A stretch of 64,000 nucleotides of DNA from Saccharibacillus alkalitolerans. Its GTDB lineage: Bacteria > Bacillota > Bacilli > Paenibacillales > Paenibacillaceae. This document shows positions 17,791 through 26,136 of this stretch, piece after piece. The translations under genes and the position numbers were made by a program. Within the stretch, counting starts at the first letter, position 1; each line of letters starts with the position of its first letter. The notes below the pieces were generated by a model. It did not search any database. It saw only the letters and a list, made by a program, of their open reading frames with translations, and had not been told where the DNA came from. The DNA lies in contig NZ_JAAFGS010000001.1 of NCBI RefSeq assembly GCF_011090185.1, positions 868,001 through 932,000 on the forward strand. The letters are read 5' to 3'.

Positions 17791-18288
17791 ATGAGAACGA
17801 CGGAAGAGGATTTTGCCCTGATTCGGGCCATGCTGGAACTTCCCTATCTGATCAAGGTGCTCGATGCGGACATCAAACGGATCGACGCCTCTTCGCTGCG
17901 CACGCGTACGGCGCTGCTTCGGCAGTTGGATCGTCTGCGCGAGGAAGCCCGACACGAGATGCGCGAGGTGCGCCATCATCTCCGCGTGCGCGGCATCAAG
18001 ATCGTGAAGCAGACCCGGCTCGAGGACAAGCTCTGCGCGGACTATGTCTGCCGGGGCCACCATGACCGGATGCTGCTCATGTGGAGCCGGATCAAGGGCG
18101 ACGTGGAAGAGATGGCCGAGGCCTGTCTGGAGATCCGTCCGCCGGGAATAGCGGGACGCTGGAAGACGGACGATATCGCTTCCTCGGTAAGTCAAGGAAG
18201 GCCGGCGGAGAGAGGACCGACAGACCGCTCGCCCGTCGAAAGCGCGGAAGGAACGAAGGCGGCCGAGGCCGAACGGTTCGGACGCTGA
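17791..18288 (+). CDS. Conserved hypothetical protein behind the SOS pair
   Basis: Protein of 165 residues, not assigned to a named family. The first ~115 residues look like a folded helical domain with many Arg, Glu and Leu and a striking YVCRGHHDRMLLMWSRI segment. The last 45 residues are charged and low in complexity. No signal peptide or membrane segment. AAAAAGGAG before the ATG is strong. It begins 47 bases after the YolD-like gene with no terminator between, so it likely shares the SOS promoter. A link to damage response is inferred only from position. Confidence 0.7.
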   Translation: MRTTEEDFALIRAMLELPYLIKVLDADIKRIDASSLRTRTALLRQLDRLREEARHEMREVRHHLRVRGIKIVKQTRLEDKLCADYVCRGHHDRMLLMWSRIKGDVEEMAEACLEIRPPGIAGRWKTDDIASSVSQGRPAERGPTDRSPVESAEGTKAAEAERFGR

Positions 18289-18369
18289 ACGGTTTCCTTT
18301 TCCCGTCTGCTTCCTTTCTGTCTGCGGACGCCGCTATAATGAACATAAAAAGCGACAGGAGAGACGAAG

Positions 18370-19395
18370 ATGACGGAGCAAGCGGAAGAATCGGCAGGGC
18401 AGTCATGGACAGACGCGGTACGGCGGTACTGGCCGGATTACGAAGGAACGCCCGAAGCAGGGGCGAAAGGTTGGAACAATACGACGAGGTATGCCGAATA
18501 CGATGGCAAACGTTTCGTGCTGAGAATCTACGAGACGCACCGGGACCCGGAAAAAATCCGTTTCGAACACGAGGTGCTGCTGCGGCTGGCCGATGCCGGG
18601 CTGCCGTTCCGGACGCCCGTGCCGCTGCGGACGGCAGGCGGCGAAACGATTGTCGGACTGGAGGACGGCAGCGGCCGCTATGCCTGCCTCTTTCCGTATA
18701 TCGAAGGCGTACGCCCCGCCGATGAAGATCAGCGCCCGCTGCCGTCTTTCGGAGAAGCGGCTGCCGAGCTGTCTGCCGCGCTGGCCGGTATCCGCACGGA
18801 GCTCAGCCCGGCCTACCGCCCGTATTACGAACTGGCCGAAGCGTATCCGCTGTGCAGGCCGGAACGGGTAGCGGATTTTGCGCTCCGCCCGCCTGCCGAA
18901 TTGACCGGAGCTGCGGAAGCGCTGCGACTGCTGGCGGAAGAGTACGCCGAAATCTTGAGCGGCTTGGAATATCTGCGGCGTCTGCCGCATCAGCTCGTGC
19001 ACGGCGATCTCAACGCGTCGAATTTGCTTGTCGGAACGGACGCGCCCGATCGTATCGAGGCGCTGCTCGATTTCGAATTTTGCACGCACGACGTGCGGGC
19101 CATGGAAGCGGCCGTGATCCTCTCCGGTCTTCCCGACGGAGAGGAAGCCGTAAGGCGTTTCGGCGCGGGGTTCTTCGGGAGAACGAGGCTTGAACCGGAA
19201 GAGATCGAAGCCGTTCCGCTGCTGATGCGCCTGCGCAAGGTGGACGTATTCCTGCATTTTCTTACCCGGTACTGGGAAGGAACGGATGGAGCGGGCGTAC
19301 TGGAAGAACAAGCTCGCCTGCTGTCCGAAGATCTGTGCCGCATGCGCGGCGGCGAAGATGCGCTGCAAGGTCTTCTCGCCGAAATTTCAGGCTAA
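18370..19395 (+). CDS. APH/choline kinase-like phosphotransferase
   Basis: Kinase-fold protein of 341 residues from the aminoglycoside phosphotransferase/homoserine kinase II group. The catalytic loop is visible as HQLVHGDLNASNLLVG (Brenner motif with catalytic Asp and metal-binding Asn), followed by the metal-binding LLDFEF. RFVLRIYE near residue 50 is likely the ATP-lysine strand, with Arg at the usual Lys place. The substrate is unknown; small-molecule phosphorylation is more likely than antibiotic resistance in this chromosomal setting. GGAGAG precedes the ATG. A terminator follows. Confidence 0.86.
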   Translation: MTEQAEESAGQSWTDAVRRYWPDYEGTPEAGAKGWNNTTRYAEYDGKRFVLRIYETHRDPEKIRFEHEVLLRLADAGLPFRTPVPLRTAGGETIVGLEDGSGRYACLFPYIEGVRPADEDQRPLPSFGEAAAELSAALAGIRTELSPAYRPYYELAEAYPLCRPERVADFALRPPAELTGAAEALRLLAEEYAEILSGLEYLRRLPHQLVHGDLNASNLLVGTDAPDRIEALLDFEFCTHDVRAMEAAVILSGLPDGEEAVRRFGAGFFGRTRLEPEEIEAVPLLMRLRKVDVFLHFLTRYWEGTDGAGVLEEQARLLSEDLCRMRGGEDALQGLLAEISG

Positions 19396-19408
19396 TTGAG
19401 AATGAGAG

Positions 19409-19450
19409 AACCGGCGTCTCGGTCAGTGAGACTGCCGGTTTCCCTTTGTT
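19409..19450 (+). terminator. Terminator after the phosphotransferase gene
   Basis: Stem AACCGGCGTCTC / GAGACTGCCGGTT with one bulged T, followed by a T-rich tail. Confidence 0.7.
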
Positions 19451-19499
19451 AACAAGCATTTTTCTTCATGACCAGCAAAATTTTTTTGAAAAATTTTTG

Positions 19500-19528
19500 T
19501 TGATTATCATTCTCAATTGGGATATATT
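19500..19528 (+). promoter_or_regulatory. Promoter of the marR-like gene
   Basis: TTGATT (19500-19505) and TATATT (19523-19528) with a 17-base spacer in an AT-rich stretch. The Fur box overlaps the -35 element and spacer. Confidence 0.7.
19501..19515. promoter_or_regulatory. Fur box
   Basis: TGATTATCATTCTCA matches the Bacillus 7-1-7 Fur box TGATAATNATTATCA at all but two informative positions. Its placement on the promoter predicts repression in iron-replete cells. Confidence 0.7.
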
Positions 19529-19589
19529 GAGGACACGGAAGCAATCTTTTAAGCTTTTCCATCCTATCTATCGGCAAGGAGTGAATGCT

Positions 19590-20108
19590 ATGGAAACAAG
19601 CGTTTACCGTCATCAACCGGCACCGGCGGAGCTGTACGGCCAGATCCTCGACTTCCTGCACCGGTACGAAAACCATAGACAAACGGAGCCTTCGCGGCTT
19701 CGCGCCATGATCGGGAACGAGGAAACGGGAAGCCGGGTCGGCAACTTGACCGTCGTCAACGCGATTCAGTGTATCGGGCGGCACGAGCCGATCAACGGTA
19801 CGACAATCGCCGAGAAGATCGGCCTCTCCCGCGCCGGCGTGACCAAGATCGGCGCCCGGCTGGTGCGCGAGGGACTCGTCAAGAGGGAACGGATGCGGCA
19901 CAACCGCAAGGAGATTTATTATCGTCTGACGCCGGCGGGCCGCGAAGTATTCGAGACGCATTGTCAGCTGCATGAACATGAAGAGGAACGGTTTCGCGCG
20001 TTTTTGGGAAGTTACAGCGGCGAGCAGCTTGCTTTTGTCGGCGAGTTTCTGCGTCATGCCGGCGCGGAGTTCGAACGTCAGCAGCCGACGCTGGAGCATG
20101 CGCGCTGA
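19590..20108 (+). CDS. MarR-family transcriptional regulator
   Basis: Winged-helix regulator of 172 residues. The recognition region TTIAEKIGLSRAGVTKIGAR is followed by the wing (RMRHNRKEIYYRLTPAGREV), typical of MarR proteins. The frame is open much further upstream, but ATG 19590 is preceded by AAGGAG at eight bases and matches family length. The promoter carries a Fur box, so it is probably made under iron limitation. Its targets are not evident: the next genes are separated by a strong terminator. Confidence 0.9.
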   Translation: METSVYRHQPAPAELYGQILDFLHRYENHRQTEPSRLRAMIGNEETGSRVGNLTVVNAIQCIGRHEPINGTTIAEKIGLSRAGVTKIGARLVREGLVKRERMRHNRKEIYYRLTPAGREVFETHCQLHEHEEERFRAFLGSYSGEQLAFVGEFLRHAGAEFERQQPTLEHAR

Positions 20109-20188
20109 GCGGGCCGGCTTCGGCAGACGAGAGCAGCCGCAGCTGCGTCCGATGAAGTTTGAAAATGCAGTGCGGGCCGGAATACCGA

Positions 20189-20232
20189 GACCGCCGCGCG
20201 GAACGGAAACGTTCCGGCGCGGCGGTCTTTTT
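20189..20232 (+). terminator. Terminator after the marR-like gene
   Basis: Long stem GACCGCCGCGCGGAACG / CGTTCCGGCGCGGCGGTC (one bulge) with a GAAA loop, then five T. Confidence 0.92.
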
Positions 20233-20348
20233 ATAGCATGGAAATTCGTCATTCAAATGCCTTGACCGGAGACTTCAAAGGAGGCATCCGATCGGGTACA
20301 GTTAGAGAGAAGGCATGATAAAGACCTGAAAAGACGGGAGGAAACACG

Positions 20349-20858
20349 ATGGACGACGGCTGTACGATTCGCCAAGCGCGAGAAGAAGATTACGAGGAGG
20401 CCGCCCGGTTGATCGGCCAGCTTCAAACGCTGCATGCACGAGCGCGTCCGGATTTGTACCGAATGCCCGAAGAGCCGCTGCAGCGGGACGTTTATGCCGA
20501 CTGGCTCCGGCAGGAAGACCGCTTCACTTATGTGGTCGAAGACGCGGCGGCGGAAGAGACATCGGGCCAAGCTCCGCGGCTCGCCGCGTATGTGGCCTGC
20601 CGCATGGAATCCGTACCGGCAGGACGGGCTTTGATGTCCCGGCGGGTGCTGTTCGTGGACGATCTTGTCGTCGACGATGAACGGCGCGGAACGGGCATCG
20701 GCACGGAACTGGTCGAATTCGTGCGGAAACACGCCCGAACCGTTGAGGCGGATGCCGTCGAGCTGAACGTGGCGGGATTCAACGAGCAGGCTGCCGCGTT
20801 CTACGCCGCGCTGGGATTCGGCGTCAAGAGCAGCCGATTGGAATTCGAAACGCGCTGA
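20349..20858 (+). CDS. GNAT-family N-acetyltransferase
   Basis: Acetyltransferase of 169 residues. The acetyl-CoA binding motif A is visible as DERRGTGIGTELVEFV, preceded by strand LFVDDLVV and followed by motif B around NEQAAAFYAALGF. GGAGG stands seven bases before the ATG. The substrate is unknown; the family acts on amines of small molecules or proteins. Followed by the DUF2243/CtaG pair after 80 bases without a terminator. Confidence 0.9.
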   Translation: MDDGCTIRQAREEDYEEAARLIGQLQTLHARARPDLYRMPEEPLQRDVYADWLRQEDRFTYVVEDAAAEETSGQAPRLAAYVACRMESVPAGRALMSRRVLFVDDLVVDDERRGTGIGTELVEFVRKHARTVEADAVELNVAGFNEQAAAFYAALGFGVKSSRLEFETR

Positions 20859-20938
20859 AGCGGGTAAACAGGATTGGGGCGTTTTTCCAAGCTCTGCAGC
20901 GGGGGAGCAGGCACAACCCCGCGGAAGGAGGGGAAATC

Positions 20939-21454
20939 GTGAACGAACATTCAAATCCTGCCGCAGCGGAAGATCGGAGAGGCAGCGGAAAAAGCGGATC
21001 GAGAAGCCTATGGTCGGGCGTGCTGTTCGGGATCGGCTGCATGGCTTTCGTCGACGAAGTCGTCTTTCATCAGCTGCTGCACTGGCATCATTTTTACGAC
21101 CTTTCGACCAGCGGAGCGGGATTGGTCTCGGACGGACTGCTGCACGCGTTCAGCTGGTTCGCTTCGGTCGCTTCTCTGTTCATGCTGGCGGATCTGCGGC
21201 GGAAACGCTCGCTGCTTGTTCCCCGCTGGATCGGCGGACTTTTGACGGGAGCCGGCTTCTTTCAATTATACGACGGCATCGTGCACCATAAGCTGATGCA
21301 AATCCATCAAATCCGGTACGGCGTCGATCTGACCGCTTACGACTGGAGCTGGAATATCGCGGGAGCCGTCCTGCTGCTGGCGGGAATCGTTCTGACGATT
21401 CGCTCCGGGAGGGAGCAGTCCCGTTTGAAAGGCGATGGTTCTTCCCGTGAATAG
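20939..21454 (+). CDS. DUF2243 membrane protein
   Basis: Integral membrane protein of 171 residues with four hydrophobic segments. Histidines are placed at or near membrane faces (FHQLLHWHHFYD, LHAFSWF, YDGIVHHKLMQIHQIRYG), as in DUF2243 proteins. GTG start with a good AAGGAGGGG upstream. It overlaps the CtaG-like gene, the usual partner of this family. A role with copper or heme-copper oxidase maturation is suggested by the partner and the histidine pattern but is not proven. Confidence 0.85.
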   Translation: MNEHSNPAAAEDRRGSGKSGSRSLWSGVLFGIGCMAFVDEVVFHQLLHWHHFYDLSTSGAGLVSDGLLHAFSWFASVASLFMLADLRRKRSLLVPRWIGGLLTGAGFFQLYDGIVHHKLMQIHQIRYGVDLTAYDWSWNIAGAVLLLAGIVLTIRSGREQSRLKGDGSSRE

Positions 21455-22346
21455 TTTGCGGATAGAGAGCTATGTCCGACTGGCGCACGCTCACGGTTCG
21501 ATGGAAAACGTGCAGGGGTCATTCGGCGGAATAGCGGAATGGACGGCTCCTCTTCTGCTGGCCGTTCCGCTGATGGCGGCTTATCTGCTGGCGGCCGCGC
21601 TGACCGGCCGGCGATACAGACGCTGGCCGCCTCTGAGATCGTCCCTGTGGTGCATGGGCGTTCTGCTGTCTTCGGCCGCCGTCTTGGGACCGTTGGCGGC
21701 GGCCGCGCACGGCAGCTTTACCGCCCATATGCTCGGCCATCTGCTGCTCGGCATGCTGGGGCCGCTGCTGATCGTGCTGTCTGCTCCGGTGACGCTGCTG
21801 CTGCGTTCGCTGCCGCGCGAATCGGCGCGTCTGCTGACGGGCCTGCTGCGAAGCCGCCTTGCCGCCTGGCTGTCGCATCCGGTTACCGCCGCGCTGCTGA
21901 ACGTGGGAGGATTGTGGCTGCTGTATGCGACGGACTTGTACGCGGCCATGCATCATTTTGCAGCGCTGAACGCGTTGGTGCACGTTCATGTTTTTGCCGC
22001 GGGATGGCTGTTCACCGCTTCGGTCTTTCCGGTCGATCCCGCTCCGCATCGGACGGGCATGAGGTTCAGAGCGGCCGTGATGATCGCGGCTTTTGCGGCG
22101 CACGGCATTCTGGGCAAGTTCCTCTATGCCAACCCGCCTGCCGGAACGCTGCCCGAAGATGCCCGCAGCGGCGCGCAGCTGATGTATTACGGCGGAGACG
22201 CCGTCGATCTGCTGCTGATCATTTTGTTCTGCCGCCGCTGGTATCGGTCGGCGGGACGGGAAATACCGGCTTCCGGTTCCGACCTGCCGAAGAAAGAACG
22301 AACGGCGTCAGTTCGAAAGTCGGCAAAAAGGGGTATACATAGTTGA
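21435..22346 (+). CDS. ctaG: CtaG-type cytochrome c oxidase assembly protein
   Basis: Membrane protein of about 303 residues of the Caa3_CtaG family, required in Bacillus for formation of active caa3 oxidase. About seven membrane segments carry the conserved histidine/methionine patches (HMLGHLLLGMLGPLLIVL, MHHFAALNALVHVHVF) that suggest metal binding. ATG 21435 overlaps the DUF2243 gene by 20 bases; its ribosome binding site is weak, so a start a few codons later is possible. No oxidase subunit genes are in the window. Confidence 0.85.
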   Translation: MVLPVNSLRIESYVRLAHAHGSMENVQGSFGGIAEWTAPLLLAVPLMAAYLLAAALTGRRYRRWPPLRSSLWCMGVLLSSAAVLGPLAAAAHGSFTAHMLGHLLLGMLGPLLIVLSAPVTLLLRSLPRESARLLTGLLRSRLAAWLSHPVTAALLNVGGLWLLYATDLYAAMHHFAALNALVHVHVFAAGWLFTASVFPVDPAPHRTGMRFRAAVMIAAFAAHGILGKFLYANPPAGTLPEDARSGAQLMYYGGDAVDLLLIILFCRRWYRSAGREIPASGSDLPKKERTASVRKSAKRGIHS

Positions 22347-22424
22347 AGCGTTTACTTACCCGGCGGCCGGGCGAGAATGAAGCCCGTTCCGCCGTCCATT
22401 CCGAACGAGAGAGGAAGAGATACG

Positions 22425-23066
22425 ATGTCGAAATTGCTGCAAGATCTGCTGGAGCTCGCCAACGGAGCGCTGCGTCCGCAGCCGCTGGAGCCGCTTAAGA
22501 TCGTGTCGGGGCGGATCGTCGCCTGCGACCCGCTGACTTCGCCGATGGAGGCGTTCGAATACGAAGTGGCTCCGGGAACGTATCCGGTCTACGCCTGGCA
22601 CAGCGAGCAGGAAGGCACCATCGCGGGGGCTGAGATGCGTTTTTCGGATAACCGGCCCGTGCGCTGGGAGCTCGCCGTCCGTCCGGGACAGGACAAGAGC
22701 ACGCTGAAAGAAGGCGAAATCTTCGGTTACCCGGTCGATGCGGGACTGGGCAGCTTTGCGGACGAAGACGCGATTCGCGCGATGCAGGCGCTCGACCAGC
22801 GGCTGCAGGAAGAACTCGGGGACGAATACGTCAGCCTGTACGACGACCTGGTCGCGGACGTGCTGGAAGAGCACGACGGCGTATGGGGCAACCTGGCGGC
22901 GGACGAAGAGAACGGGTTGAACGTCATCATGTTCAGTTCCGGACACGGAGACGGATTTTACGCTTCCTATTGGGGCATCGACGAGAACGACGAAGTCGTG
23001 TCGCTTCTGACGGATTTCCAGGTCGTTCAGGAAGGGCATGCGGAAGAAACCAACCACGAAATTTAA
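22425..23066 (+). CDS. DUF4241 domain protein
   Basis: Acidic soluble protein of 213 residues. The segments VSGRIVACDPL, VAPGTYPVYAW and the C-terminal FSSGHGDGFYASYWGIDENDE match DUF4241 proteins of unknown function, some of which belong to immunity-protein-like families. ATG 22425 is used because GAGGAAGAG precedes it; the frame extends 16 codons upstream. No toxin-like partner gene is adjacent. A terminator follows. Confidence 0.8.
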   Translation: MSKLLQDLLELANGALRPQPLEPLKIVSGRIVACDPLTSPMEAFEYEVAPGTYPVYAWHSEQEGTIAGAEMRFSDNRPVRWELAVRPGQDKSTLKEGEIFGYPVDAGLGSFADEDAIRAMQALDQRLQEELGDEYVSLYDDLVADVLEEHDGVWGNLAADEENGLNVIMFSSGHGDGFYASYWGIDENDEVVSLLTDFQVVQEGHAEETNHEI

Positions 23067-23078
23067 AAAAACAACGCG

Positions 23079-23116
23079 GCGGGAAGAAGACGAGACGTCT
23101 TTGTCCCGCTTTTTTG
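23079..23116 (+). terminator. Terminator after the DUF4241 gene
   Basis: Outer stem GCGGGA / TCCCGC and inner stem AAGACG / CGTCTT, then six T. Confidence 0.88.
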
Positions 23117-23206
23117 TCATGCTCGGCGCTTCTTCGTGGTACAATGCAAAAAAGCCGAGCGGGTTGTCCCGCGGGAAAGAGGCGTTGAGGCCGGAGAGGT
23201 GGAGCA

Positions 23207-23800
23207 ATGACGAACGAATCCATACAGAAGCTTACGGAAAACGAAAATGCGGACAGCGCGAATATGGAGGAAAAGCTGACGACGCTGCGCGGCGTGACGG
23301 ACCGGCTGGAACGTTCCGGCGTCGACTACGTCGTCGGCGGCAGCGGCATGCTGTTCGGCCTCGGATTGACGGACCGGGTGCGCGACTGGGACATCATGAC
23401 CGAAGCGCCGGAATCCGAGATCCGCAGGGCGCTCGGCGATCTGGAGCTTTCCGAAGAGAGCGGCCCGAGCGAGCTTTACGGGAGCGGGTGCAAGCTGACG
23501 GTCCAAGGGACGGAGCCGGAGGTGGAAGTGATCATAGGCTTCGCGGTTCGCGCGCGAGCGGGGATCTGCCGGCTGCCCGCACTGAGCGGAGGCCTGCGAA
23601 ACGGGCTGCGCATCGCGAGTCCCGAAGTCTGGCTTGCCGCGTATACGCTCATGGGGCGGACGGAGAAAGCGGATTTGCTGGAAAGCTACTTGCAGGAGAG
23701 AGGAGCCGATCCGTCCGCGCTGTCCCGTCTGCGGGAACAACCGCTGCCGTCCGAGTTGGCGGAGCGGCTGAATCGGCTGCCGGCGGCGCCGACCCGGTAA
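23207..23800 (+). CDS. Predicted nucleotidyltransferase-fold protein
   Basis: Protein of 197 residues. VVGGSGMLFGLGL followed by RVRDWDIM gives the Gly-Gly-Ser ... Asp-x-Asp pattern of the polymerase-beta-like nucleotidyltransferase superfamily. Whether a third carboxylate (EVEVII) completes the site cannot be settled by eye. No antibiotic-modifying subfamily was recognised. GAGGTGGAG lies before the ATG. It converges on the transporter gene across a shared terminator. Confidence 0.65.
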   Translation: MTNESIQKLTENENADSANMEEKLTTLRGVTDRLERSGVDYVVGGSGMLFGLGLTDRVRDWDIMTEAPESEIRRALGDLELSEESGPSELYGSGCKLTVQGTEPEVEVIIGFAVRARAGICRLPALSGGLRNGLRIASPEVWLAAYTLMGRTEKADLLESYLQERGADPSALSRLREQPLPSELAERLNRLPAAPTR

Positions 23801-23852
23801 TCGGACGCGGCCCGCCGTTTTCGAACAAGCTCCCTATTCTGCCCATGCAGAC

Positions 23853-23904
23853 AAAAACAGACCCGAACCGCCGGCTTGAAGGCGGAAGACGGGTCTGTTT
23901 TTTT
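23853..23904. terminator. Bidirectional terminator
   Basis: AAAAACAGACCCG pairs with CGGGTCTGTTTTT, enclosing an inner CCGCC / GGCGG stem. T-tracts occur on both strands. It separates the convergent nucleotidyltransferase-like and EamA genes. Confidence 0.9.
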
Positions 23905-23949
23905 GTGGGAAATTCCGGGTTTCCGAAGTGTTCTCCGGCCGGGTGCCGT

Positions 23950-24876
23950 TTAATCTTCCATACTCTTCGCAGAGAGGGGCGCCGGGGCTGCGCGAGGCAT
24001 TCGCCGGTTGACAAGCACAATGCTTCCGGCGATCATGAGCAGGCCGATCAGCAGCGTAGCGGTCGCTTTTTCGCCGATCAGCGCAATGCTGAAAACGTTC
24101 GACAGCACCGGAATGAGGAAAGTATACGCGCCGACGGTGCTGACTTCCCCGGCCTCGATCAGAAGGAAGTAAATCCACCAGCCGCCTGCGATGACAAAGA
24201 CCGAGATGAACAGCAGAATGGCGACGAATTCGGCGTTCCAGTCGATGGCGCTCCAGCTTTCCGTGCCCGAGCCGAACAGAAGCAGCGCCGCGCCCCCGAT
24301 CAGCAGCTGCACCGTGACCGCCCAGGTCGAATCCAGACGAGGTCCTTGTTTCTTCATATAGATCGTTCCGAGCGCCCAACAAAGGGAAGACAGCAGGGCA
24401 AGCACGATGCCGAGCGGCGACAAATGGCCCTGCAGGCTGCCCAGGCTGATTACCGCGACGCCGGCGAAACCGAGCGTAAGCCCGATGATTTTGAACCGGT
24501 TCAGCGTCTCGCCGAGCCACAGCCAGGAGAAAATGCCCAGCAAAATCGGCTGCAGGAAGATGAGCGTCGAGAATAATCCCGCCGGAAGATAGCCGATCCC
24601 GATCGTCTGGAGGCCGTAGTAAGCGCCGACGTTGAGCAGGCCGAGCAGCAGATAGACCCAGCCGTTCTGCTTCCAGCGCAGAGTATGCGGGCGGCGCATG
24701 GCGATCGGCAGCAGCATCAGGCCGCCGAACAGCGTCCGCATGCCCGAGAATAATAAAGGAGGGGTATGCGGCAGCGCCATTTTGGTCAGCGGCCAGTTGA
24801 TTCCCCAGACCACGACGAGGAAAAGCACCATACCCAGCGTTTTTTTGGGCGAAAATGCAGCAGACAAAACGATCAT
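23950..24876 (-). CDS. EamA/DMT-family transporter
   Basis: Membrane transporter of about 308 residues with ten hydrophobic segments in two EamA repeats (each with the WGxNxx-type entry, here VVVWGINWPLTK, and a proline-containing end such as FLQPILLGIFSWLWLGE). Such proteins export amino acids or other small metabolites. The start is uncertain: ATG 24876 has AAAGGTG directly against it, and TTG 24867 has better spacing. It is divergent from a LysR gene, which is the usual regulator arrangement. Confidence 0.88.
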   Translation of the reverse strand: MIVLSAAFSPKKTLGMVLFLVVVWGINWPLTKMALPHTPPLLFSGMRTLFGGLMLLPIAMRRPHTLRWKQNGWVYLLLGLLNVGAYYGLQTIGIGYLPAGLFSTLIFLQPILLGIFSWLWLGETLNRFKIIGLTLGFAGVAVISLGSLQGHLSPLGIVLALLSSLCWALGTIYMKKQGPRLDSTWAVTVQLLIGGAALLLFGSGTESWSAIDWNAEFVAILLFISVFVIAGGWWIYFLLIEAGEVSTVGAYTFLIPVLSNVFSIALIGEKATATLLIGLLMIAGSIVLVNRRMPRAAPAPLSAKSMED

Positions 24877-25009
24877 CACCTTTCTGACGTTCAATAGACG
24901 GAGGAGCAATGAGGAGCGGCTCCGCGTTTTTTTTCGGCTTATTAAGCGTATACTGGAAGTTGGCATAAATAAAATGAATGTTTTGCATGAAGGAGATAAC
25001 GATTAAGTT

Positions 25010-25936
25010 ATGACGATTACACAGATCGAAATTTTGGTTCGCGTCGCCGAGACGCTTAGCTTCACCCGAACGGCGGAAGAGCTGCATATGACCCAACCGG
25101 CCGTCAGTCATGCGGTGGCCGCGATCGAATCGGAGCTGGAAACCAAGCTGCTGCTGCGGGACCGGAAGCGCGGCGTCGCTTTGACGGAAATCGGAGAGAA
25201 CGTGCTTCCGCAGTTCCGTGCCGTCCTGCAGCGGATGGATCAGGTTCGTCAGCAGGTCGCCGCCGAAAAAGGCATCGAAGTGGGAAGCGTATCGATCGGC
25301 GCTTTTCCGTCGGCTTCCGCCTATTTTCTGCCGGGCCTGATTCGCGAAATCCGGGAAAACTATCCCAATCTGCATTTTGATCTGCATGAAGGCACCGCCG
25401 ACGACATTCGGGAAGGCGTGCATGAACGCAAATACGATGTCGGACTGGTTCTGCTTCCGGCGCCGGGCTTGGATACGGTGCAGCTGGCCGAAAGCCGGAT
25501 GCTCCTGCTGCTGCCCCCGGCCCATCCGCTGCACGCCGAACCAAAAGTCGCGATTGCCGACTTGGCGGGCGAAGATCTTATTCTCTGCCGCGGCGGACAC
25601 GAAGTGGCGGTCATAAATGCGTTCGAGCGGGAACGGATCGACGCGCGCATCACGTTTACCACGCATAACGTAAGCACGATGGTAGGGATGGTGGCGCAGG
25701 GGCTCGGCATCGGCGTCGTATCGGAAATGGCGCTGTCGATGCATCCGCATTCGCTCGAAGTAAAAGAAATCGTACCGCCGATCGTTCGGGGAATCGGGAT
25801 CGCGGCCGCTTCGATGGAAGAGGTTTCGCCGGCGGTTCGGCTGTTTCTCGACACGGCGGTACGCCGTTTTGCAGGAGAGGACGGAACCGGCGGGGGCCGG
25901 AGCGGAACGGGACTTCCCCTTTCTTCCTCGTCCTAA
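25010..25936 (+). CDS. LysR-family transcriptional regulator
   Basis: Regulator of 308 residues. The N-terminal winged helix (TLSFTRTAEELHMTQPAVSH) is diagnostic, followed by a type 2 periplasmic-binding-like effector domain beginning near VGSVSIGAFPSASAYFLPGL. The last 20 residues are a Gly/Ser-rich tail. AGGAG lies 14 bases before the ATG, a longer spacing than usual. Divergent from the EamA transporter with 133 bases between the starts, so it probably controls that gene. Confidence 0.92.
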   Translation: MTITQIEILVRVAETLSFTRTAEELHMTQPAVSHAVAAIESELETKLLLRDRKRGVALTEIGENVLPQFRAVLQRMDQVRQQVAAEKGIEVGSVSIGAFPSASAYFLPGLIREIRENYPNLHFDLHEGTADDIREGVHERKYDVGLVLLPAPGLDTVQLAESRMLLLLPPAHPLHAEPKVAIADLAGEDLILCRGGHEVAVINAFERERIDARITFTTHNVSTMVGMVAQGLGIGVVSEMALSMHPHSLEVKEIVPPIVRGIGIAAASMEEVSPAVRLFLDTAVRRFAGEDGTGGGRSGTGLPLSSSS

Positions 25937-25989
25937 GGTCCTGTTACTATACGTAAAAAGAACCAGTAAATAATTCGTTCGAATGTAAG

Positions 25990-26019
25990 TTGTTCCCTCT
26001 GTTTTTGATTTGGTAATAT
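25990..26019 (+). promoter_or_regulatory. Candidate promoter of the first DUF6612-type lipoprotein
   Basis: TTGTTC and TAATAT with an 18-base spacer in AT-rich sequence, about 110 bases upstream of the start. Confidence 0.45.
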
Positions 26020-26136
26020 GGAGAGGCTTTGTTCTTCGGCGCTTAGAGAGCAAGAATTCCAGCAAAAGCGTTAGAAAGTATAGTCATTTGGTGTAATAAC
26101 CCAAAGAGACATATCCACATTCAGGAGGGGTACATA

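Noticed and set aside
16158-18288. uvrX-yolD as part of a prophage
   Set aside because: Such pairs occur in phage SPbeta, but no integrase, structural phage gene or attachment repeat is nearby, and flanking genes are chromosomal.
18370-19395. Aminoglycoside resistance gene
   Set aside because: The catalytic loop is shared by the whole kinase-like family; the chromosomal setting and lack of resistance-specific signatures do not support a resistance role.
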